Assembly (NCBI GenBank): GCA_029573365.1
Contig: JAKQGD010000156.1
Span: forward strand, 1-9,094
DNA length: 9,094 nt
Direction: 5' to 3'
Source of the DNA: Bacteroidota bacterium
GTDB lineage: Bacteria; Bacteroidota; Bacteroidia; Chitinophagales; Saprospiraceae
Part shown: positions 1-6,834 of the stretch, piece by piece
Position numbering within the stretch: the stretch's first letter is position 1
Layout of the letters: every line of letters begins with the position of its first letter
Program-made: the position numbers and the translations under genes
The notes under the pieces: model-generated
Databases searched by the model: none
Told to the model about the DNA's origin: nothing
Seen by the model: the letters and a program-made list of their open reading frames with translations, nothing else

Positions 1-2
1 AA

Positions 3-1106
3 GATGCAAAAGGAGATGCGGAAGCCTGGATTACCAAAGGCCAGATACTTAATGAAATAGGCAAGGCTGAGATGAACCGCAAAATCCTTGACCCTAAGTT
101 TGAACTAGCTACTCCAAAGGCCGGCATAATGGCTATGGAAGCTTTCGAAATGGCAATGGGCAAGGCAATAAAGAAATCACAAACCAAGGATGCACTCGCC
201 GGTATCAAAGAAAACGAGGAGGTGTCAAACAACATCGGCATCACTTACTTCCAGGCACAGGATTACAATCAGGCTTACGCCAATTTTGCTGCCACCCTTA
301 AAGCCAACGAATTACTGAAGGCAAATAAGATGGAAAGCAGACTTGATGACCCTGCGGCTAAAAATGATCAGACCTTTTATACAGCAGTCGCCGGATATTT
401 TGGAGACAACAAAGATGCATCACTGCCTCTTTTCGAATCCCTTTACAAGCAGGGAAAAGCCCAGCCGCTGGTATATGAGGCACTGTTTAACATGACGGCA
501 GATAAAAACATAGACAAAGCTATGGAGTATTTGAGTGCCGGAAGAGAGGCAAACCCAGATGACAACGGATTGCTATTTGCTGAGATCAATTATTACCTAA
601 AGGAGAATAAACTGGACCTTCTAGTAGATAAACTTAAAATGGCTATTGCCAAAGAACCAGACAATGTTTCAGTGTATAATACCATGGGTAATGTCTACGA
701 TCAGCTCAACCAAAAAGAAAGGGATGGTGGAAACAACGCCAAGGCCGATGAATATTTTAATCTTGCCTTTGATTATTTCGGACAGGCTCTAAGTAAGGAC
801 CCAAAGAACTTTGATGCCACTTACAGCCAGGGTGCCCTGTATTACAACAAAGCAGCCGGAATGGTTTCAAAGCTCAATGCTCTTAGCAATGACTTTACGC
901 CTGCCGGTACCAAAAAGTACAATGCTCTGAAAGAAGAAATGGACGGTTTCTTCAAGCAGGCCCTTCCTTACTTTCTTAAAGCTGAAGAATTGGATCCTAA
1001 AGACATCAATACCCTGATCGCTCTGAAGGAAGTCTATGCCAGAAGTGGAGATTTCGAAAAATCAAACGCCTACAAGGCGAAAATGGAGGCTGCAGGCCAA
1101 AAATAA
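3..1106 (+). CDS. TPR-repeat protein, 3' part (start outside window)
   Basis: The reading frame is open from the first bases (visible start Asp-Ala-Lys-Gly-Asp-Ala-Glu) to a TAA at 1104-1106, giving 367 residues of a truncated protein. The Met at base 72 is internal, because TPR-like sequence (AWITKGQILNEIG) continues upstream of it. Several helix pairs have the TPR pattern of W/Y-x-x-x-G-x-x-Y/L...A...Y/F-x-x-A-L...P: for example VYNTMGNVYDQL followed by YFGQALSKDPKNFDATYSQG, and near the end YFLKAEELDPKDINTLIALK followed by EVYARSGDFEKS. TPRs form a protein-binding superhelix; the partner cannot be read from sequence. Such proteins in Bacteroidota are often exported, but the N-terminus is missing, so location is unknown. 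An intrinsic terminator follows 23 bases after the stop, so this is the last gene of its transcript. The family call is secure; the specific function is not known. Confidence 0.88.
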   Translation, partial: DAKGDAEAWITKGQILNEIGKAEMNRKILDPKFELATPKAGIMAMEAFEMAMGKAIKKSQTKDALAGIKENEEVSNNIGITYFQAQDYNQAYANFAATLKANELLKANKMESRLDDPAAKNDQTFYTAVAGYFGDNKDASLPLFESLYKQGKAQPLVYEALFNMTADKNIDKAMEYLSAGREANPDDNGLLFAEINYYLKENKLDLLVDKLKMAIAKEPDNVSVYNTMGNVYDQLNQKERDGGNNAKADEYFNLAFDYFGQALSKDPKNFDATYSQGALYYNKAAGMVSKLNALSNDFTPAGTKKYNALKEEMDGFFKQALPYFLKAEELDPKDINTLIALKEVYARSGDFEKSNAYKAKMEAAGQK

Positions 1107-1129
1107 GATTCAGTTTCTGTAAATACACC

Positions 1130-1161
1130 AAGCCCGGTAGCACTTGCTCCGGGCTTTTTTT
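1130..1161 (+). terminator. Rho-independent terminator after the TPR gene
   Basis: AAGCCCGG (1130-1137) pairs with CCGGGCTT (1149-1156). Inside this, AGC (1139-1141) pairs with GCT (1146-1148) around an ACTT loop, leaving only T1138 bulged, for 11 base pairs in all. Seven T residues (1155-1161) overlap and follow the stem. It lies just after the TPR stop codon. On the opposite strand the hairpin is not followed by a T tract, so it should not terminate murB transcription efficiently. Confidence 0.9.
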
Positions 1162-1288
1162 GATTTACCATTCTTAATCAATAAATAAGGGCAAACTCAG
1201 TACAGTAATATTGCATTATTACGATGTAGAATATTTTGAAGTTTTAAGCCAGTGTGTCGCTCAGACTATACACAGCTTTATTAATTGT

Positions 1289-2299
1289 TTACCAAACGTT
1301 TACTTCAGGTTCTATTTGGATTCCAAACCGGTTTTGTACCTCGGCCATAACTTCCAGGGCCAGTTGCCATACTTCCTGACCGGTACCTTGACCATAATTG
1401 ACCAAAACAAGAGCCTGGTTTTTGTGAACTCCCACATTGCCTTTTTGTATGCCTTTATAACCGGCACGCTCTATCAACCAGCCGGCTGGTACTTTTACAA
1501 GACCTTCTCCGGCGGAATAGCAAGGTATATCTGGGTGGAGCTCTTTCAGCAATTTGTACTGTGCAACCGAAATAACCGGATTTTTAAAAAAGCTCCCCGC
1601 ATTTCCTATTAATTCAGGATCAGGAAGTTTTGATCTTCGAATTTCTATGACGGCATCAGCCACGTGGTCAATACCTGGGTTGTGTACATCTTTGGATTTA
1701 AGTACTTCGCTTATGGCTCCGTATGAGGTATTAACGGTATAATTTTTCTTGTACAGTAAGTATGACACAGAGACGATAAAGCACCTGTTTTTCAGCTCAT
1801 GTTTAAAAATGCTGTCCCGATATCCAAAGCGGCATTGGTCCTTGCCGAAGATCATTTCGTTACCATCGGTCAAATCTATGGCTTTTAAGCTGTGAAATAC
1901 AGATTCCTGCTCAACTCCGTATGCTCCGATGTTTTGGATGGGGGCTGCACCCACCGTGCCGGGAATAAGAGCCAGGTTTTCGAGGCCCCCAAGATTTTTC
2001 GAAATGGCCCACAGGACAAATTGATGCCAAACCTCTCCTGCACCTACCTCAACTAAGACGTTATTATCGTTTTCGTCGACAATGCTTATACCTTTTATTT
2101 CATTTTTCAACACATACCCTTCCACATCACCTTTAAGCAGGATGTTTGATCCTCCGCCCAGGATTCTTAAGGGATGCAAGCCTGAACTTACCACCTCATG
2201 CACATCGCCAGTATGGAGGATTTTTAACAGTCCTCCGGCTCTGGCACTCAATCCAAAGGTGTTATATGCCTTGAGTTCTGCATTGGGTTGTATATGCAT
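1289..2299 (-). CDS. murB: UDP-N-acetylenolpyruvoylglucosamine reductase (MurB)
   Basis: Cytoplasmic FAD enzyme that uses NADPH to reduce UDP-GlcNAc-enolpyruvate to UDP-MurNAc, the second committed step of peptidoglycan precursor synthesis. The 336 residues fit type I MurB (E. coli 342). Visible landmarks are AYNTFG near the N-terminus (11-16), the FAD-binding LGGGSN (47-52), GLENLALIPGTVGAAPIQNI (105-124) followed by GAYGVE, CRFGYRDSIFK (156-166) with the substrate-binding Tyr160/Arg161 pair, GNAGSFFKNP (232-241) with Ser236 as the proton-donor serine, and EPEV (330-333) carrying the C-terminal catalytic glutamate. All active-site residues I can place are present, so it should be active. The ATG at 2297-2299 lies 15 bases after the stop of the preceding minus-strand gene and has no Shine-Dalgarno; it leaves the expected short lead before NTFG. 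It is the last gene of the exporter/exported protein/murB run. No clear hairpin terminator is seen beyond its TAA. Confidence 0.97.
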   Translation of the reverse strand: MHIQPNAELKAYNTFGLSARAGGLLKILHTGDVHEVVSSGLHPLRILGGGSNILLKGDVEGYVLKNEIKGISIVDENDNNVLVEVGAGEVWHQFVLWAISKNLGGLENLALIPGTVGAAPIQNIGAYGVEQESVFHSLKAIDLTDGNEMIFGKDQCRFGYRDSIFKHELKNRCFIVSVSYLLYKKNYTVNTSYGAISEVLKSKDVHNPGIDHVADAVIEIRRSKLPDPELIGNAGSFFKNPVISVAQYKLLKELHPDIPCYSAGEGLVKVPAGWLIERAGYKGIQKGNVGVHKNQALVLVNYGQGTGQEVWQLALEVMAEVQNRFGIQIEPEVNVW

Positions 2300-2314
2300 G
2301 TGGAGCTACGATTT

Positions 2315-2938
2315 TTACAGCGAACTCTCGGGGCTGGAAATTTTTTTAATCATGGGCGGGTTAAAGTCGTACTGCAGACCTGCATTTAGGGTACTGCCCT
2401 GATCTTTTGATGCAAAGCCATATCTGGCAAATCCGTGCAGTGTAAAACCGCTGAGCCCAAACCCATAACCGGCTTGTATCACTATGGTTTTAAAGAATTC
2501 TCTTTTTACTCCGGCGGCTTTGGCTTCATCCGAAAGGCCGTACAATTCCGTGCGGCTCCATTGAACACCACCACCAATAGAAAAACCCATTTTACCCTCT
2601 CTGTCATAGGTGCTCAGGCCTTTAAAGTTGAGCTTGGCGAGGACAGGAACAGAAAAAGTGCCCAATCCTTTGTAATCACCAGTCGAAAGACCCAGAATAC
2701 CCCATACACCCTGTGATTCCAGCGAAAAGGAAAACTTTTTATTGCCTGCCCATATTTTTGGGCCAACCCCCAGATTGAGCAGAGTGCTGCCGGCAGAGCC
2801 TGACAGGGTGGCATTGTTTTTAGACGGGTTGACATACCTTTGGTAAAGGTCGGTAGAGGCGGTAAATCCCAGGCTTACCTGTGCCTGAGACCCTGCTGCA
2901 AGTAAAAGTAAAATGTTCAATACAACATATTTAATCAT
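2315..2938 (-). CDS. Exported beta-rich protein, probable outer-membrane barrel
   Basis: Protein of 207 residues with no function I recognise. It begins with a clear signal peptide: MIK, then a hydrophobic core (YVVLNILLLLAAG) and a likely cleavage after SQA at residue 19. The mature part is rich in Gly, Ser and aromatics and has alternating strands (KIWAGNKKFSFSLESQGVWG, TIVIQAGYGFGLSGFTLHGF, ARYGFA, GLQYDF). This is the look of small Bacteroidota outer-membrane beta-barrel proteins. Unusually for a barrel, about 15 residues (NPPMIKKISSPESSL) follow the aromatic GLQYDF end. The frame is open further upstream to 3019, but that longer form would overlap the ABC gene by 53 bases and bury the signal peptide at residue 28, so I chose the ATG at 2936-2938. 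That start is 28 bases after the ABC stop. It is probably co-transcribed with the exporter and murB, so an envelope role is a reasonable inference. A periplasmic beta protein is the main alternative. Confidence 0.75.
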   Translation of the reverse strand: MIKYVVLNILLLLAAGSQAQVSLGFTASTDLYQRYVNPSKNNATLSGSAGSTLLNLGVGPKIWAGNKKFSFSLESQGVWGILGLSTGDYKGLGTFSVPVLAKLNFKGLSTYDREGKMGFSIGGGVQWSRTELYGLSDEAKAAGVKREFFKTIVIQAGYGFGLSGFTLHGFARYGFASKDQGSTLNAGLQYDFNPPMIKKISSPESSL

Positions 2939-2966
2939 AAGGATGGTATTTGGTTTATTAAATGTA

Positions 2967-4775
2967 TCAGGATTCAAGGACGGGATCAAACTGTAGTTTT
3001 GCCAGAGAACTGTATACACCCTCGGGTTGAGTTATAAGTTGTTCGTGGGTTCCCGACTCCACTATTTTACCGTCTTCGAGCACATAGATCCTGTCTACCT
3101 CTTTGATGGTGGCTAGCCTGTGAGCTATTATGATGGAGGTCCTACCTTGCATAAGTTTGTCAAGGGCTTCCTGTACCAGACGTTCGGATTCTGCATCGAG
3201 CGAGGAAGTGGCCTCATCGAGGATAAGGATTCTCGGGTCTTTAAGGAGGGCCCGTGCTATAGCAATACGCTGACGTTGGCCACCGGAAAGTTTGATGCCT
3301 CTTTCGCCGACCACTGTGTCGAGGCCGTCAGGAAAGGAGGATATAAATTCCCAGCTGTTGGAAGACCGGGCGGCCGCGATAATTTCTGACTCGTCGGCTC
3401 CTGGTTTGCCGTAGGCTATGTTTTCTCTGATGGTGCCACCAAACAGTATGACCTCCTGGGGTACGATACCGATATTACGCCTGAAGGAAGCAAGATCATA
3501 TTGGCTGATGTCCTTGCCGTCGACGAGAATCTGGCCGCCTGAGGTTTTGTAAAAATGCATCAACAGTTGTACAATGGTGGATTTACCACCGCCTGACTGG
3601 CCAACAAGGGCTATTTTCTGACCCGCCTTGATGTTTAGATTTATATTTTTGAGTACCTGGATATCCTTGCGTGTAGGGTATGCAAAACTTACATCTACAT
3701 AATCCACGTCTCCTTTTATTTTGAGTTCTGTGCCTTTGTGTGGATCTACCTTCAATTCAGAATCGGAGTCGAGAATTTCGAGAATTCTTTCTGTGGCTCC
3801 CAAAGCACCTGTTATCTGGGTGTACAAAGATCCAAAACTGGCTATGGCCCCGCCGATGATGCCTGTATATATGATGAAGGTAAACAGGTCACCAGCTTCC
3901 ATCGTTCCTGCCTGGACCATAAGTGCTCCCCGCCAAAGTATGAAGAAAATGCCACCAAAGAGAATCGTGATGACAAATATAAAAAATATGCCTCTGATCT
4001 TTGCAAAGTCCAGGGATACCTTCACGATCTGGTCTACGGATTTTGCATATCTCAGGGACTCATACCACTCATTGACAAACGCTTTGACCACAGAAAATGA
4101 CTGGAATGCTTCTTCTACTATGGTATTGGTTTTTGCCAGTTCGTCCTGACGGTTTTTAGATAGTTTACGGATATATCTCCCAAAAATCATTGCCACAATG
4201 ACTATAGCGGGGAAGGTAACCAACATAATGGCCGACAGTTTGGGCATGGCAAAGATGAGGATTGCTACACCTATGATCATTATGACCACCTGCCGGATAA
4301 ATTCTGCCAGCGTCACCGAAAAAACGGCCTGCAGCTGTTCTATGTCTGCTGTTATTCTGCTGGTGAGCTCGCCCACACGTTTTTCTTCAAAAAAGACAAC
4401 GGGTTGGGTTATGATTCTGTTGAAAAGGTCCTTGCGTAGGTCGGCCATTCCTTTTTCGGAAACGATGGCAAAAAAATAGGTCCTGAAATAGCTGAATATA
4501 CCCTGTACAACCAGGATAATCAGGAATACCCATCCATAGTCCCGTACATCGAGATCCAGAAATTTGAGCTTTTGTTCGCCAATGGCTCTGTTTGTCATTT
4601 CTCCCGGCAGCCCCATAAGGGCCATAAAAAAAGCACTGCCCAGGACAAGCAACACCATGCCGCCAATAAAATATGTAGTATATGGTTTTATGTACCTGAA
4701 TATCCTGATCGACTTGCCCAGGGATTTGAGGTCAAGCTTGGATTTTTCGCCTTTGCCTGCTTCACGGTCTGTCAT
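2967..4775 (-). CDS. ABC exporter with fused membrane and ATPase domains (MsbA-like)
   Basis: Inner-membrane half-transporter of 602 residues, expected to act as a homodimer that exports lipids or other lipophiles on ATP hydrolysis. The membrane domain has about six helices: roughly residues 34-54, 80-100, 160-177, 180-198, 262-281 and 296-318. The ATPase domain follows: A-loop Tyr366 (FAYPTR), Walker A GQSGGGKST (392-400, Lys398), Q-loop Gln440 (IVPQE), signature LSGGQRQR (496-503), Walker B ILILDE (516-521) with catalytic Glu521, D-loop SSLD (524-527) and H-loop His552 (IIAHRL). All catalytic motifs are canonical, so both sites of a homodimer should be active. The layout resembles MsbA and the LmrA/BmrA multidrug family; substrate cannot be assigned from sequence. 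The start ATG (4773-4775) leads into a charged N-terminal tail (TDREAGKGEKSK) and has no Shine-Dalgarno. It is first in a likely operon with an exported protein and murB, which favours an envelope substrate over a drug, by inference only. Confidence 0.93.
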   Translation of the reverse strand: MTDREAGKGEKSKLDLKSLGKSIRIFRYIKPYTTYFIGGMVLLVLGSAFFMALMGLPGEMTNRAIGEQKLKFLDLDVRDYGWVFLIILVVQGIFSYFRTYFFAIVSEKGMADLRKDLFNRIITQPVVFFEEKRVGELTSRITADIEQLQAVFSVTLAEFIRQVVIMIIGVAILIFAMPKLSAIMLVTFPAIVIVAMIFGRYIRKLSKNRQDELAKTNTIVEEAFQSFSVVKAFVNEWYESLRYAKSVDQIVKVSLDFAKIRGIFFIFVITILFGGIFFILWRGALMVQAGTMEAGDLFTFIIYTGIIGGAIASFGSLYTQITGALGATERILEILDSDSELKVDPHKGTELKIKGDVDYVDVSFAYPTRKDIQVLKNINLNIKAGQKIALVGQSGGGKSTIVQLLMHFYKTSGGQILVDGKDISQYDLASFRRNIGIVPQEVILFGGTIRENIAYGKPGADESEIIAAARSSNSWEFISSFPDGLDTVVGERGIKLSGGQRQRIAIARALLKDPRILILDEATSSLDAESERLVQEALDKLMQGRTSIIIAHRLATIKEVDRIYVLEDGKIVESGTHEQLITQPEGVYSSLAKLQFDPVLES

Positions 4776-4907
4776 GCTGCTTCATGTAAAACTTGACTTA
4801 TTAAATTGAAATACCTTCGAAATTGTTGCACTTAGCAGTGGAAATAAGATGAACCTATGGTGAATTTTGCCTGAAAGGCGAATGGTTGTAATTAGGAAAC
4901 ATTGTTT

Positions 4908-4941
4908 TTTGCATATAATTCGCAGGATTGTCATAATTTTA
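4908..4941 (+). promoter_or_regulatory. Possible Bacteroidota-type promoter for the lipoprotein gene
   Basis: TAATTTTA (4934-4941) matches the Bacteroidota -7 element TAnnTTTG at all but the last fixed base. TTTG (4908-4911) upstream resembles the -33 element, with a 22-base spacer that is slightly longer than the usual 19-21. A start site about 6 bases downstream would leave a leader of about 17 bases before the ATG at 4964. The 188-base gap (4776-4963) must also hold the minus-strand promoter of the ABC gene, but I see no good match to the consensus on that strand. In such AT-rich sequence a chance match is quite possible. Confidence 0.25.
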
Positions 4942-4963
4942 TGGCTCAATCAATAAATTCTGC

Positions 4964-5332
4964 ATGTTGAGGTATACAGTATTGTCCATCGCTGTGCTTG
5001 TGTCTGTAGTTGGTTTAAACTGTAAAAACGGGGATTCGACCCAGAAGAGCGAGCTTATCGGCACCTGGGATGTATACCTTACAGAACTCAATGGCAGGCC
5101 CAATGACCTGATGCAAAAAGCCTGGTTTAGTTTCCGGGACGACAATTTAGCTGATTCCAACCTATTTGGCGAAAACAATGCCGCCGGGTATTCCGTTGAA
5201 AAAGGTAGACTGATTATTAAGGCGGCTGAGCCTCTGGATCTCAGGATCAGCAAATTGCAGGGCGACACCATGGTTTTGGAGGGTAAGGTCAAATTTTACC
5301 ATATGGTTTATCATATGGTGAGGAGGAAGTAA
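4964..5332 (+). CDS. Small putative lipoprotein with lipocalin-like start
   Basis: Protein of 122 residues. It opens with Arg3, a hydrophobic stretch (YTVLSIAVLVSVVGLNC) and Cys20, the pattern of a lipoprotein signal peptide. The lipobox is atypical: GLNC has Asn at -1 where Gly, Ala or Ser is usual. After a short polar linker (KNGDSTQKSE), LIGTWDVYLTELNG (31-44) matches the G-x-W opening strand of lipocalin-like lipoproteins common in Bacteroidota. Further short strands (GYSVEKGRLIIK, LDLRISKLQGDTMVLEGKV) fit a small antiparallel barrel. Family lipocalin-like domains bind small hydrophobic ligands, but no ligand can be named here. The C-terminus carries a repeated YHMV from a 12-bp tandem duplication (see repeat at 5295). 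The ATG at 4964 gives the full signal peptide. The GWxTD gene follows 45 bases after the stop on the same strand and may be co-transcribed. The family call is tentative; export is fairly likely. Confidence 0.7.
   Translation: MLRYTVLSIAVLVSVVGLNCKNGDSTQKSELIGTWDVYLTELNGRPNDLMQKAWFSFRDDNLADSNLFGENNAAGYSVEKGRLIIKAAEPLDLRISKLQGDTMVLEGKVKFYHMVYHMVRRK
5295..5318 (+). repeat. 12-bp tandem duplication inside the lipoprotein gene
   Basis: TTTACCATATGG (5295-5306) is followed directly by TTTATCATATGG (5307-5318). The copies differ at one base (C5299 against T5311). The unit is a multiple of three, so the frame is kept and the protein gains a second Tyr-His-Met-Val at residues 112-119. The difference is synonymous, at the third position of Tyr (TAC/TAT). 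Each unit contains CATATG, and the first also forms the 10-bp palindrome ACCATATGGT (5298-5307). Confidence 0.85.
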
Positions 5333-5377
5333 GGAGCCTTAAGATTGGTCTTTGTTGTTTAACAAATTCAAAGAGCC

Positions 5378-6826
5378 ATGCAAAAGAAGGTTGTTTTCCT
5401 TGGTTTTTTACTTATACATTTTCTGAGTGCTTTTGCCATCGAGGTTGAAGTGTCGGTTTTTAAGTTTCAGGCAAATTCGCCTTACGCAGAGGTTTATTTC
5501 CGTGTCAACGGTCAATCAGTAAAATGGAATCAGAATGCTTTAGCCAAAGAGGCAGCCGTGGAGATTCTTTACTTTGTTAAAGGCAAAGACGATAAAATAC
5601 ATGCCTACGACAAGTTTGTCCTCACCCGTACCGTGGTTGACAGTATTGCCGACTTTATTGCTGTAAAACGTATAGGTCTGCCTGCCGGCGAATATACCCT
5701 TAGAATGGAGGCTTTTGACAAAAATAATCCTGAAGACAAGCTCGAACTGGAAAAGATCATCAGGACAGAACCCTTGCCTGATGGACCTTCATTGTCTGAT
5801 ATTATGCTGCTGGCTACTTTTGAAAAATCTGGAGAGCAGGGTGACATGGTCAAAGGCGGATATCTGATGGAACCTTTGGCGTACTCGTTTGTGCCGCCTT
5901 CCATGACCGCCATAAACATATACTCAGAAGCGTACAGGCCTGCCAGAGATACAGCTACCGAGTTTTTCCTTAAGGTGTCACTTTATGAAGGTTTCGGTCT
6001 TGCACCGGAAAAATCGCCAGTCTTTTCCAAAGTGCGTAAGCTGTCCGGTGCCCTTACCGAACCAGTCTTTATGAGTCTTCCCGCCACGTCAGTCAAATCG
6101 GGCGACTTTCATCTGACTGTCAGTATCATCGACAAACAAAAAAATGTCATTGCAGAGCGAAAAACGGATTTGATTAGAAGCAATCCTCAGGGAGACATTG
6201 CCTGGCTCGAGCAATACAACGATAGCCAGGAAAATTCGTTTGTTCAAAACCTCAAGGCCGCCGACATGGACTTCATCCTCAAAGCCCATTTGCCCATAAC
6301 CCCTCAAAACCAGGTTTCTACCCTCGGCGAACTTATAAGAAGCGACAGGCTCGCAAGTCAGAGACAATTTATTTTTCGTTTCTGGAAGACCCGCTACAAT
6401 GAAAATCCTGAAGCTGCCTTCAACAAGTATATGGAGGTAGCAAAAGCCGTAAACAAGCAGTTTCAGACAAACGCAGGTTACGGATTCCAGTCAGACCGCG
6501 GGCACATATTCCTGAAATACGGCAAGCCAACAAATGTGCTCACAATAGACACAGAACTCGATGCACCCCCTTATGAAATCTGGTACTACTTTCAGATGCC
6601 GGGTACCAACCAAACCAATGTGAGGTTCCTGTTTTACAATCCGTCTTTGGTACACAACGATTTTAAATTGCTCCACTCCACCTGCCTGGGCGAAAGGTCA
6701 TATCCTGCCTGGGAAACAGAGCTTTACAAATCAGTGCCGCTGGAAAGACTGGGCAATACCGTAGATGCTACCCAGGTGGGTGACAATCGTAACCGAAATG
6801 CCCGTAAATATTTTAATGAGTTCTGA
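5378..6826 (+). CDS. GWxTD-domain secreted protein
   Basis: Protein of 482 residues. It begins with a signal peptide (MQKK, hydrophobic VVFLGFLLIHFLSAFA, likely cleavage after SAFA at residue 20). Residues 21-270 are beta-rich and have no domain I can name. From about residue 325 the sequence follows the C-terminal GWxTD domain found mainly in Bacteroidota and related phyla: FRFWKTRYNENPEAAFNKYM (333-352), then GYGFQSDRGHIFLKYGKP (367-384) and PPYEIWYYF (397-405). The name-giving motif is degenerate: at 369-373 it reads GFQSD, with Phe for Trp and Ser for Thr, while the following Asp-Arg-Gly and LKYGKP are intact. The family has no established biochemical role that I know of; it is probably periplasmic or cell-surface. 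The ATG at 5378 starts the signal peptide, with AAAGAG (5370-5375) as a weak purine-rich site. It follows the lipoprotein gene by 45 bases. It ends 2 bases from the convergent M42 gene. Confidence 0.85.
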   Translation: MQKKVVFLGFLLIHFLSAFAIEVEVSVFKFQANSPYAEVYFRVNGQSVKWNQNALAKEAAVEILYFVKGKDDKIHAYDKFVLTRTVVDSIADFIAVKRIGLPAGEYTLRMEAFDKNNPEDKLELEKIIRTEPLPDGPSLSDIMLLATFEKSGEQGDMVKGGYLMEPLAYSFVPPSMTAINIYSEAYRPARDTATEFFLKVSLYEGFGLAPEKSPVFSKVRKLSGALTEPVFMSLPATSVKSGDFHLTVSIIDKQKNVIAERKTDLIRSNPQGDIAWLEQYNDSQENSFVQNLKAADMDFILKAHLPITPQNQVSTLGELIRSDRLASQRQFIFRFWKTRYNENPEAAFNKYMEVAKAVNKQFQTNAGYGFQSDRGHIFLKYGKPTNVLTIDTELDAPPYEIWYYFQMPGTNQTNVRFLFYNPSLVHNDFKLLHSTCLGERSYPAWETELYKSVPLERLGNTVDATQVGDNRNRNARKYFNEF

Positions 6827-6834
6827 CGTCAGAA
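6821..6834. repeat. 14-bp perfect palindrome over two convergent stop codons
   Basis: TTCTGACGTCAGAA reads the same on both strands. It contains the TGA of the GWxTD gene (6824-6826) and the TGA of the M42 gene (6829-6831, read on the minus strand), with only CG between them. TAAATATTT (6805-6813) and its inverse AAATATTTA (6833-6841) form a second inverted repeat around it, with a different centre; as a result both proteins end in or near Lys-Tyr-Phe. No T tract follows on either strand, so it is not a standard intrinsic terminator. Confidence 0.8.

Noticed and set aside
72..74. ATG at 72 as the start of the TPR protein
   Set aside because: The frame is open to the window edge and the upstream residues continue the TPR pattern, so this Met is internal.
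1205..1222. GTAATA/TATTAC hairpin after murB as a terminator
   Set aside because: The stem is short and AT-rich, lies well past the murB stop, and is not followed by T residues on the minus strand.
1211..1612. Open frame of 133 codons on the plus strand
   Set aside because: Mostly antisense to murB; low-complexity aromatic-rich translation typical of a shadow.
2939..3019. Longer start for the exported beta protein, at 3019
   Set aside because: It would overlap the ABC gene by 53 bases and place 27 extra residues before an obvious signal peptide.
3721..4149. Open frame of 142 codons on the plus strand
   Set aside because: Antisense shadow of the membrane domain of the ABC exporter, with no start context or recognisable protein.
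4939..5292. Open frame of 117 codons on the minus strand
   Set aside because: Antisense to the lipoprotein gene, whose plus-strand frame has a signal peptide and a lipocalin-like opening.
5351..5366. TTTGTT-GTTT-AACAAA inverted repeat between the lipoprotein and GWxTD genes
   Set aside because: Only a 6-bp AT-rich stem with no T tract; it could be chance and shows no clear terminator or operator character.
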